Shown here in pieces: positions 24,860-37,100 of a stretch of DNA of 64,000 nt. Source of the DNA: Saxidomus purpurata (taxonomy: Eukaryota; Mollusca; Bivalvia; Venerida; Veneridae); contig JAFMSR010000008.1 in the NCBI GenBank assembly GCA_022818135.1, forward strand, positions 10,612,358 through 10,676,357, in the 5' to 3' direction. A program made the position numbers and the translations under genes. The notes beneath the pieces were generated by a model, which was not told where the DNA came from, searched no databases, and worked only from the letters and a program-made list of their open reading frames with translations. The first letter of the stretch is position 1. The number at the start of each line of letters is the position of its first letter.

Positions 24860-25182
24860 TCACTTGACCTTATTTAAAACAAAGCCAACTGAGGAATACC
24901 AATTTGCATTAAAATGTTGTTTTCCCAAGTATTGGTCACGTGTTAGATTGAAATTAAGTTCCTCAAGACATCCGAAAACATAAGGCTGATAATCCAAATA
25001 AAACTTGTTGGCAAAGAGTTCCTTCCTCTTTGAGAGACGAGCAAGGTCTCCGTGCCCAAAAACACACATTCCTCTCACCCTCATCCCATTGCAGCGCCAG
25101 TTATAAATATACCTCCCGCGGTTTTTAAAGCGTGCTAAATATGGTTTGGTTCTATCTCTCGTTGCGGTTGTTTCTGGATAAC
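24860..25182 (-). CDS. GCNT-like gene, exon 3 (C-terminus)
   Basis: Acceptor ATTTCAG|GTTATCC, stop TGA at 24862-24860. It encodes GYPETT...YLARFK, then VRGMCVFGHGDL, LFANKF and a C-terminus ending NKVK. These match the conserved C-terminal block of the Branch domain. Confidence 0.92.
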
Positions 25183-28100
25183 CTGAAATTATATTAATAC
25201 TGTCTTATATGGATACACCTTGAAATTATATCAGCTCCACTTTCAAGAGTACGCATATTTGTATGAATATGTTCCATGCGGTAACAAACAGGTCACGTGA
25301 GCAAAAATTCTCTCACGAGTGCATAAATCATATCTCCCGGCAGCAGTTGTCCAGAATGATTATTCTAATATGCCTACGGTATATTTCTATAGTCAATTCG
25401 AGTGCTTTAATCATATTAAAGCACTCGGAAAAGTAGGCGGAGTTTCGGACATGGAAGTAGCTCCTTCCGACTTTTCTAATTTACTCCCGCGCAAAAATAA
25501 AATATAGAAATGGAAATAATATCAGTATAAATACATCAGTCTCATGAAAAAGATTTGTTTAAAAACCTAAATATTATTTTGGATTGCGTCAAGTAAGCCT
25601 TAGAACACCCTCATCTTGTTTATACGCCTTTTGTAAAACAAGTGACCCCCCCCCCCCGGGCAAGGTCAGTTTTGACCACAGGGGCATAATTTGAACAAAC
25701 TTTGAAGAGGTCTACTAGCCAATGCTACATGCCAAATATCTAAGCTCTAGGCCTTGTGGTTTCAGAGAAAAAGATTTTTAAAGTTTTTCCTGTATAAGCC
25801 TATATTAAACTAAGTGACCCCCAGTGCGGGGTCAATTTTGACCCGGGGGTAATAATTTGAACAATCTTGGTAGAAGTCCATTAGCCAATGCTACATGCCA
25901 AATATCTAAGCTCTAGGCCTTGTGGTTTCAGAGAAGAAGATTTTTAAAGTTTTTCCTATATATATGCCTATGCAAAACTAAGTGACCCCCGTGCGGGGTC
26001 AATTTTGATCCGGGGGTCATCATTTGAACAATCTTGGTAGAGATCTACTAGCCAATGCTACATGCCAAATATCTTAGCTCTAGGCCTTGTGGTTTCAGAG
26101 AAGAAGATTTTTAAAGTTTTTCCTATATAAGCCTATGTAAAAACTAAGGGCCCATCCGCGCGGGGTCAATTTTGATCCGGGGGTCATCATTTGAACAATC
26201 TTGGTAGAGATCTACTAGCCAATGCTACATGCCAAATATCTTAGCTCTAGGCCTTGTGGTTTCAGAGAAGAAGATTTTTAAAGTTTTTCCTATATATGCC
26301 TATGCAAAAACTAAGGGCCCATCCGCGCGGATTCACTTTTGACCCGGGGGTCATAATTTGAACAATCTTGGTAGAGGTCCACTAGCCAATGCTACATGCC
26401 AAATATCTAAGCTCTAGGCCTTGTGGTTTCAGAGAAGAAGATTTTTTAAGTTTTTCCTATTTTTTGCCCTAGCAACCAGAGTTCTGCATGGAATGGAATT
26501 CTTTGAACAATTTTGGTAGAGCTTCGTGCAAGGAACATTCCTGCATAGTTTTATCAACATTCGCCTAGAGGTTTCAGAGGAGATGCCATTTGAATCAAAA
26601 TGTTGACGGACGACGGACAATCATCGATCAGAAAAGCTCACCCTGGCGTAGCCAGGTGAGCTAAAAAGGCCAAGAAATTCAGGATTAACAGTCATACAAT
26701 ATTTTGATTCCGGGAGACAAAACTATGAATGAAAACGTTTACGTCATTACACTGACGTCATTACTCTACGTTAGAAGGTTGTACAGTTCAAATTAACGGT
26801 ACGCATTTAAATCGATTGGCTGCTTTGTTAGGTTCTGAATCTGACGTCTTCTGCATAATGTCAGTCAGGTATTTCTTCTAGTATTTTATGTATTAGATTA
26901 TTAATCTAAAATATGTTTGTATAATATAGTTATATTTGATATCTTGAATGGTGGCCCGAATAGGGGAGTGAATTCCAACAGACACTTTTTACGCTACTTT
27001 ACACATTACCGCCGAACTGAAAAAAAGGTCCGTAGTAGTTACGATAGTTTTCAAAAAATCGGCTTCTAAGAATCGAAATAATCTATGTCTTGGAGTGCTT
27101 TATCGAAATTGAAGCATTTCCCTTTGGAAAAGTGGCTGCGTGAATTATTCCGCCAAGCACATCACCTCCGGGGAATGCTTCAATTTCGATAAAGCACTCC
27201 AAGCCACAGATTATTTCTTAAATATAAGTTTACGTTCGATGCATAATCTATCATTCTTTTTTTCAAACATGTATATTCAAAAGCCAATTGAAAACGTCTT
27301 TTACTTTAAAGTGTTAGTATCAACTGAGTATTTTTTTTTATTTTAAAGTCCCATTATTAAACATACTTTTAACTCTTGAAGAAATATCTTTTACCAGTAA
27401 AATTGATTTTTGCAAAAGACATTCCAAACGTTACTTTTCAATCGAAAGAACACGCTATTGATATAGCGCACTTTTGTTTTCAATGATTTTGCAAAATATA
27501 AGAAACGCATCATCACAATCTTGTTTTTAATGATTTCGCAAAAATTAAGAAACGCTTCAAAAAACGATTTGTTTTGCGAAGAAACGACAAAATTTGAAAT
27601 AAGTGTATACGTCAACATTTGTATATTACTTCAACATTATTTTTTTCGAGTAAATAGGTAACACAGTCCTATCATTATTGTAGAACACAGTCCTATTATT
27701 GTATAACACATTCCTATCATTATGCCCCCTTCGAAGAAGAGGGGTATATTGATTTGCAGATGTCGGTCGGTATGTTGGTATGTCTGTCTGTCCGTCCGTC
27801 TGTCCGTCCGTCTACCAACTGGTTTTCGGATGATAACTCAAGAACGCTTGGGCCTAGGATCCTGAAACTTGATGTGGAGGTTGGTCATGACCAGCAGCGG
27901 ACCCTTTCTGTTTTTTAATTCAGTATGTCAAAGGTCAAGGTCACAGTGACCCGGTATAGTAAAACGGTTTCCGGATGATAACTTGAAAATGGTTGGACCT
28001 AGCATCTTCAAACTTAAGGTAAAGGTTTGTCATGACCAGCATATGACCCTTATTTATTTTGTGGTCAGTAGGTCAAACTTCAAGGTCACGATGACCCATA

Positions 28101-31100
28101 CTTGTAAAACAGTTTCGGAACAATAACGCGAGAACGTTTGGGCCTTATATCTTGAAACTAGATGTGGAGTTTGGTCATAACCGGTAGAGGACTCCTAGAG
28201 GTTTTGAGATTAGAAGGTCAAAGGTCAAGGTCACAGTGACTCGGAATTGTAGAATGGTTTCCGCTCAATAACTTATGTTAGGAGTGACCAATTGCAATGA
28301 AATTTGGTTTGTAGGTAGTTTGCGGGGAGAGGAAGCTTGGGTTGCATTTGAAGCCATAAGGATCAAGGTCAAGGTCACTGTTACTATAAACAGCAAAATG
28401 GTTTCGGCTTAATAACATGAGTTACGAGTGACCAATTGCAATGTTACTTGGTGTGTAGGTAGCTTGCATTGAGAGGAAGATATTTAAATATTTTTTCTTC
28501 TACATTTTTAAATGTTTTAAGCAATAATTTTTTTTTTTGGGGGGGGGTAAACGGCAAGGTCACTGTTACTAAAGATAGATTTTTTTCTTCGATTTTATCT
28601 TTTGGATTATAAAATTGTTTAACGCAAAAAAAATTTTTTAGGTCAAGGTCACTGTTACTAAATATAGATTTTTTTTCAATTTTCTTTTATTATAAAATTG
28701 TTAAGGTCACTACTAAAAATAGATGTTTTTCAAATCTTTTTTAGTGTTAAATTGTTTTCAGCAAAAAAATAATTTTAGGGGTCAAGGTCACTGTAACTAA
28801 ACATAGATTTTTTTTCGATTTTTTTTCTTTTGGTTTTAAAATTGTTTTACGCAAAAAGAAAAAACAATTAAGTGGTTAAAGGTCAAGGTCACATACTTTT
28901 TTTCAATTTCGTTTTTTAAGTTTTTTTTTTTGGGGGGGGTAGCAAAAAACTATTTTATTGGAGGTCCAGGTCACTTCATAAAATATTATTTTTTTCGAAT
29001 GTTTTATTTTCTTTTTAATTTTTTTTTTATTTTACAATTTCTACAGATGCCGTTTTCACGAATTTCACACTCAGACTTTTACTTTAAAAACTGTTCCTTT
29101 CATAGTACAACTTTTGCATCAAGTTGGGCATACGTGTTTTACAAACAGCTCTTGTTATTGTAAAAAACGGTCCTATCATTATTGTAGAACACAATCCTTT
29201 AATTACGGTTTAACACAGTCCTATCATAATTGTATAAGACGGTCCTAGAAGACCGTCTTATTTAAGTATAACACAGTCCTTTCATTATTGAAAACACGAT
29301 CCTTTCATTATTGTAGAACGCAGTCCTATCATTATTATATAACACAGTCCTATCATTATTGTGAGACACAGTCCTATCATTATTGTGAGACACAGTCCTA
29401 TCATTATTCTATCCGTCAAGTCATCAATTTATATATGAGTATTATTTTTTATTTGTTTTTATTCGTCAGTTGAGAACGAAGGTGTAATAAGCGTGCTTTC
29501 GGCACTGATACCAAGTACTTAATAAATTACCATAACGTGCCAAAAGGGATTATTGGTACACATTATTTATATGTATACGAATTTATTTGAGTTCAATTAC
29601 GAATCAGGCTCCGTAGCTTATTGAATCGTTCTCGAACACTCATGATCAGGACTTTTGAAATATCGAAAGACGCCCTAACTGTTTACAAATGAAAGCTAGT
29701 ATACTTAAAACCTACTTACCTGAAAATGAGCCCGGGACACCTAGGCTTGGATTATGATTGAGTGTCGAAAAGAATGTTTCATCAGGTATTTTTGTTAAGT
29801 TTGTCCAGTCAAGAATAGCCTGGGCTCGCTTGTCGTGAAGAACGTAATCAACAAAACCTCTGCTTACTGCGACATGTACAGCGCCCTTGGTTGGTGTAAT
29901 TCCATATGGAGGAGGCGGAGCGTTTTCCCATCTTTCTTGGTTCCTGTTTTATTAATGTATTTTCGTATTTCGTTTTATACATGGATGTATACCAAGAATC
30001 CCATATTTATAAACTATACAGATAGTTGTATATTCGAAATATACGGACTTGCAATTCCAAGTACATCTAGTTTCCCGCTTAGTACATTATACAGAATATC
30101 GTTGCCGTATTTAAGGAATATATTTTACAAAATTATAAACAATTTCAATGTTGACAATATCACTTTTTAACAGGTTCGCTTTAAAGCTACTCGCTCTCAG
30201 TTGCCGTTAGATAGAATGGCATACTAATTAATACATAAATATAAGTCAAAAATGGCTTTGCTATCGCTGTTCAAACTTTACGAAATTTATCAAATATCAT
30301 ACAATATCAAAGACAAAAAACGAAAAAAAGTTTTAAAAATCATGAAACGACTTGTTTTAGTCATAATCTATATAAAAGATTCAAAATATATGATACAGTT
30401 ATTGTCTAAATTGGTAATTTAGCTCCACTAAGCCGACCCTAAACCGTACCTTAAGGCTAGAATCAACACAAGAAGTAAAGATATGGCTAGAAATTTGCAA
30501 AAAATCGATTGAAAATGCTGGATTTACGGCACCGCTACCCTATATGTTTATATTAGAATTTCAAATTAAAGCGTTTGCAACGCTTTATTATTTATTTATT
30601 TCAAATCTACAGAAATACAATGTACTTCACAGAAATTTAGTCCGGAACATTTTTATATGACTATATGTTCTGAAATTTGTTATTTGTACAGTTTGAAGAA
30701 CTTTATCTTTTTACAAAAATCTGAGAGCGAGCAGCTTTAACTTTATATTGGCCAAAACATTAGTATTAATTACATCGTATATCGTATACCTAATAAAAAG
30801 TTAAAATATAACAAACTTCCATATTTAAGGTATGTATATATTACTGGAACAAGCAAATTTATTATGAGGGAACGCAGCGAACAGGAGCTATAAGTTTGTT
30901 CATTCCTGTAATACGTACCAATAAACGGCTTACAGTTTGTCCCATCTACAGAAAATCTTTGTATTGAAATATATAGATATTTAGGGCGGAGCTGAGCTCT
31001 GTGCTGTCACAGTCTCACTTATTGGATAAATATTGAGTCAATATGGAGAATGCATTTTGCTTTTTTGAATGAAATGGGGGCATTTGATTGGATCGGAAAG

Positions 31101-34100
31101 AAGGGCAAACTATAAATCTAGATAGCCGTATTTTCAAGTGTACGGAATGCGGTATTTTCGGAATGTACGGACTTGCAAAAAAACTCCCGTATTTCAGTGA
31201 CAGTATAGGTTATTGAACTTGTATGGTGAAATATTACTCGGAACGAGTTGATTTGGCGGGAACAACGAGCTTGCGAGTTCAATAACCTTTTTATTATATA
31301 CTTTCATATTGAATATGAACAAAATGACATTCTGTAAGCAAAAAACAATAAATGAATCTTGAAATTTCCGAGACAACTAGCGTACTATTTTACCATGTAC
31401 AATTTCTTTATTTAAGAAATATTATGTATCAATGTTTGGTTTATGGTAGAATAACCCGAGTTCGGAGTTTTTATGCGCAAGAATATATCACGAAGGCCTG
31501 AGCGGTATATTATTACGCATAAGAACGACAAACGAGGGTTATTCTACCATAAACCAAACTTGGATACTAATTATTTCGATTCTCACACGACTTATTTGAA
31601 CAACATTTTTCATCGAACGTAATTTACACTTGCGTGCTACGCACCTAGTTTTTGCCGTTGAAATTACCTCTCGCGAACACTGTAAAGATGCTATTTCAAT
31701 GTGACTTTCATTCATGAAAAATGTATACGCGGTGTTTCAGAGTGTTCATCAAAAATTGTAATAATCTAATTTCAAAGTAAATGTAACAGGAATTTAATTT
31801 ATAGAAATAGTTCGAATTTTCAGGGTACGCAATAACGATTCAAGTTACAAAAAATATTAGTTAAGGGTTTAGATAAATGATGTCACAGTTTCTCTTGATT
31901 AATGACGTTACTGTGTAAACAAAAACAATAACAACAAAACAGTAAATAAAGTGGTATCGTAACATTAATCAAGTAAACTGGACGTGTGTCATCCATAAGA
32001 TCACCCCGTTTTGCTCCAAGTCATCCATAGCATGCCATGAAAGGGTAAATTGAACAGCCAAAACACGATGCGCGTGCAGCGTCGTTCAAAGTAGGTTTAT
32101 TTCAGAATAACCCAAATAGATTTTGTTCTGCATGTATGTAGGTTATTCGCTGGTCGTGTTAGAATGCGTATTAATAGACTCGATTCAATATTGTTGTTTG
32201 TACGTGACGTCATTTTTCAGGAGAAACGTTGACGCCAATTCTAGCATAAAATATGCTGTTTTTGCCCATTTTGCCGGTGTTTTAACAGGAGAAAAAACGT
32301 GTGTTAACGGGGAGATTCACGCGCCGTTATAACCCGTTTTCATTTATGCGCAGTACAGGGCCATTGTAAACAATGGACCTGTCTTCCAAGTCTTACATCA
32401 TGTACAGCGTCAACAGTGCCGAGCTTAAAAACCGCTGGTGACGTCATAAATATGACGTAAACAACACGGACGTTGTCCCGCGCATTATTGAACGTCGTAC
32501 CAGTAAGGCGTTTCATTTTTATTTCTATGATTTTTTATGTTATTTATGCTAGAATAGCGCTAACGAACGTTTATTCGTGTTATAACACCTGCAGAAACCC
32601 TCGGGATATGTTGGTCCTCGCCCTAACGGGCTCGGGCACCAACCATCCCTCGGGTTTCAAGGGCGAGGGCACCAACATATCCCGAGGATTTCTGCAGGTG
32701 TTATAACACGAAAAAACGTGCGTTAACCCTACATTATACGGTAAGAAATTCAATTTGTCGTTCGCCATCTTGTTTTGAAAAACGCAAGAATTTTTCTACG
32801 GATGCAGGTTTGTACTTTGAAATGTGAATAAATCAACTTGATATACGTTCCTTAAAATGTTTTCTCTTTCTTATGACTACATGTAAAACCTCATTCCTTT
32901 TCTTTATCAATATTTGGCTGATATACGTACCAGTAACTTTCGTAACCAGAACTGGTATTGCGTGCCCTTAAAAAATTCGAACCATTTTAAAAATGAAACT
33001 CTTTTACATCTACTTGAAAATGATTAAAGTTTCTTTCTTATATTTAGATCGTAGTGTATTTAATTGTAAAAAAATTGTCAAACTTCGACATATTAACCTC
33101 ATTAAAACGATGTTTGCAAACAAATAAAATAGTCCGTACAGCTGATCGCTAGGACATTCAGAATCATTCCTTACCAACGTGCAGTACCGTAGAATACTGA
33201 ACAAACTCTCTTAGGCACAGTGAACGGGGCAATATGAAAGTATATAATAAATGGGAAAATATATCTAGTTTCCCGTATTTACGCAGTACAGTTTTTTAGC
33301 AGTGTATGGACACCCGTATTTTAGAACATACGTGATAGTTTATCAAGATTCCTCTGAAAAGCCACATAAACTGTATACTGACCGATACATTAAAGTACTT
33401 TAGTATTGTCATACCTCCGTATTCTAAGTTTTCCGTATTATTTCCCGTATATTGATCATATACGGAGTACTGGCCTATATCTCCATCTAAATGTGTATTG
33501 CTGACTATCAAATTGATTAAAAAGTATCATTCTGATACGAATAATAATTTAGTAAAAACATGTCGGTATTGTCATTATTCATCGAAAACTTATCCTAACT
33601 TTTAACTAATTAAACTAAGGATAAACGCCTGGAGCAAAATTTGTGACGAATTAATTACTTTTCCTTACAGCATAATAATTATGTATGTATAGGTTATACA
33701 TGTTAGTCTATATTATAGAATATATATACTTTAGAATAAACAAATTGGTTGCGAAGGTGCGTTAAGCGAACCGAAGCAGTAAATAGAGGATATTTGTTTG
33801 TGTTAAATGGATATGGAATATATCTCACCGAGAAGTGATACACTTGTAATATTTTCACGAGGGCGAAGCGCGAGTTAAAATATGAAAATTGTATCACTTT
33901 GAGTTGAGATATTCCATATCCACTCAAAACGAACAAATTTTCTTTTTATCTTACAAGGCCGTCGCAGACGGTCCGGCCGGTACGGCCATGGCCGGACCAC
34001 TATTTTGGCCAAGTACATTCGGCCGTACCATTTTTCCCTTGACTCTCTCAATTTTCTTTTTTACTGAAATGATCAAAAGTGCCGACGTACTGACACGCTA

Positions 34101-37100
34101 ATGCAATCACGCTAGCGCGACTCTTATTGCCTGAGGGTGTGAAAACCGGCAACTATATTTAATCCAATTACCAATTATTAAAGATTATCTCAGGCAAGGT
34201 ATCAAAGGCACGACAACTGGTTCATCTTTAATTCTGTTTAATTTAAAGAACGACTTTTTTATTGTAATAATTCTTAATCTGAAACCTTCTGTGTGTATGT
34301 TATTGTTTCAAAATCGATATACCCCGAGTACCAACTCAATCTAAGCCATTTAATTTTCCACAGCGAACCTTTGGTCAAAAACTTCCAGCTAGAAGAAGTT
34401 TTCAGTCTTCATGGTTTACTAATAGACCATGATTGCATTATTCAGCGTTGCGGAGAATCAAACATACCTACGAAGCACTATGACACATGCTAGATCCAAC
34501 AGTCTCATGACTATACACGTTCATAAACACAAAACAGACGCTCTGGATTTGAATGAAATTGCAAATGAATGTATTGCTGTGCATGAAAAACGTAGATTGG
34601 TGTTCGGTTAATTACAAACAATGACTTTAAGCTCAGAAAAATGTAATGCTGAAACACAGCAGCTCTGAGTAATAGCTAACAGCATTTCTATTCAGTTTGG
34701 TTGTGTGCAGTTTATACGATGTCTTGGTTTTGTCAATTATTATACAATGTAGAATTACTGAAACTGTGGAAAATAGTTTGGGGTATATAATAATGCTCCT
34801 GTCATATGGAATTCGTTTGTTTATCTGATAAAAAGGTAGCTCAGAACAATGTAATGCTTAGTCATGCTATGATTATGTGTTTGCATTGTATACGGTGTCA
34901 TGTCGAGAATAAATAAATCTGCTAAATTATTGGCCAAATATATGGTTTTCCATAAAATCTTAACGAAAAAAGTTAAAATTACAATCCAGAATTACACTCG
35001 GGATGCAATAAAAACTCATCTTAAGGCATACAGAAACTAAATAATTTCTGAGGGAGATCCCCCATACCCCCTTACGAGAGGGGATAACCCCTCTCGTGCT
35101 CTCCCCCATCTCATGACTTCAGCCGGACCACTTTTCAATAGTCGACGACGGCCCTGTCTTATGCCAAATATTAAAACAAAAGCAAAAGTATGTATATGCA
35201 CTACTTAAAAAAGTAGTTCCGGCAGACCTATATCACCCACACTGTGACTGATATGAAATCTATATCATCACTCTATATTTCACTGATATAATAGGGTTAT
35301 TTTCTTTCTGTCAGGTCGTATTTGATGGTTGAGTAATGGCTGTATTTTTGACAGAATATTTATAGGTATATAATAAAACACAGTATTTCATTAGTTAGCA
35401 TAAAATAAGTGTGTTTATACCTGTAATATGGACCTATATCCGGCTTACAGTTTGTCCCATCTATCAGTCATAATTTGTATTGTAATATGGAGAGATTTTG
35501 GGCGGAGCTGAGCGTTGTGATGTCACAGTCTCACTTTTTGGAAAAATAAGGGAAATAATTGTTTTCATTTCGGAGATACTGAGTCAATATGGAAACTACA
35601 ACTTGCTTTTTAAATGAAATGAGAGCATTTCAGTGGATCAGAAAGTAGGACAATTTGTAAATTGTATATTCAAGACAGTAATGAGGGATGCTTTTAAAGA
35701 TAATGTTCGATTTGAGCATGCATTCACCGTTATATAGGAATTATATGAAACTAACTAATATGTGGTTTTTATTGAAGTTCATTAAGAAAGAAAGAGAATA
35801 CTTTCTTGCATATCGGATCGGCATTTCCGGTGATTTTGCCCATGCCGGAAAAACCGGGCACCCCTCCTATGCCAGACGACTCTCGTGAATCACTTATGAC
35901 GTAACATTATAAACATTGTGACGTCAATTTCCCAAATACAACGTCGGAAAATCGTTTGTTTTTCATGATAATTCATCATTTTGATAAGTTTGCATTAAGA
36001 AATCTACTTTTAAAATGCAAGACGGCATGCAAGAAAAGTTTCCATCATGAGACACTTGACTCAGATGGAATATCCGTCACCTCGGGTAACTGTTTTACGG
36101 GAACTCGGCGGCCTCGTTCCCGCCAAAACAGTTACCCTCGGTGACGGATATTTCGATCTGAACCTCGTGCTCATGACAGAAATTATTAATCAGTGTGTAC
36201 CTTTCTCGCGTCGCTTCAACGTCGTTAGATCCATTGTATACTTTTAATATTTTAACAAGCTCGTAATTTGTTCTCAGTGGAAATTCCTGTCCTGTTAAAT
36301 TGATGAAATATTTCCATGTTTTACTTCTATTCCATAATTCCTTCATGCAAAGCAGTTCCGGTTCCAGTACGGTCATCTTTCCCCAAATAACCGATATTCT
36401 TTTTGAAGGGATGAACACATTGTCAAAACAATTCGCAATTCGTTCCATTGCATCAAATATCTTATCGCTACTCTTCGCGTCAATATGTAAACAATATATA
36501 TTCTGTGGCCGATAGATTGCACGTAAAAGTCGCTCGGCCTGTTCTACATTTTTATACATAAGAATACTGTACGCTATAGGGAAATCTTTTTCCTCCTCAG
36601 ACAAATAATCAGTGATATATCCTCTCGCTGCTCTAAATCTTTTACAGTCTAATGTCATTTTTTCATATTGTTCAATTTCTATCGTCCTGATGGGAATCCT
36701 GTCTGCACGTGCTATCTCTTCCTCATTTTGGTTAAACAAAGCATGACAGTTCACTTCCGGTACTCTTCTATAGCGTTTTGCGTAATGTTTATATACCAGA
36801 TTTTCAACTTCGACTTTTTCAGTCAAAATACTTGAAGGGTAATCTTTACTTCTTCTTTGTAACACCTCTTCATTCTGATACGTTTTAATACGCGTATCCT
36901 TTTTACCTTGTCCAACGTGTTCAATACGTACAATTGGTTGATCCGTGTCTTTATTCCCTTGTCCAGCGAATTTTATATGTATACTTTGTTGTTGTGGGCC
37001 TTTATTTCCTTGTGTTGTTGGTTGCAAAAGCCGTTGCATGTGTTGTGTATAAAATGCGTCACGTACAATTATGCTGGACTGCAGAAGGTAAAGACAGCCA

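Larger units (their letters stand above)
25183..29719 (-). other. GCNT-like gene, intron 2
   Basis: 4.5 kb between exons 2 and 3. It holds an imperfect inverted structure at 25345-25510 ('gagtgctttaa'/'ttaaagcactc'), the 166-bp tandem array, a foldback, a split minisatellite and a tandem-core insertion, each listed separately. Confidence 0.85.
29944..36200 (-). other. GCNT-like gene, intron 1
   Basis: 6.3 kb between exons 1 and 2, almost entirely composed of short inverted-repeat elements listed separately (30181, 30840, 31434, 32561, 33791, 33954, 35407, 36045). Confidence 0.85.

Noticed and set aside
25718..26470. Regularly spaced repeats resembling a CRISPR array
   Set aside because: Units are 165-168 bp and conserved throughout with no unique spacers; the genome is eukaryotic.
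29835..30170. 111-codon plus-strand frame
   Set aside because: Antisense shadow of GCNT-like exon 2 plus intron sequence.
36045..36200. Continuation of the GCNT exon 1 frame to 36095
   Set aside because: Similarity to the family stops exactly at the donor at 36201, and the extension is foldback sequence.
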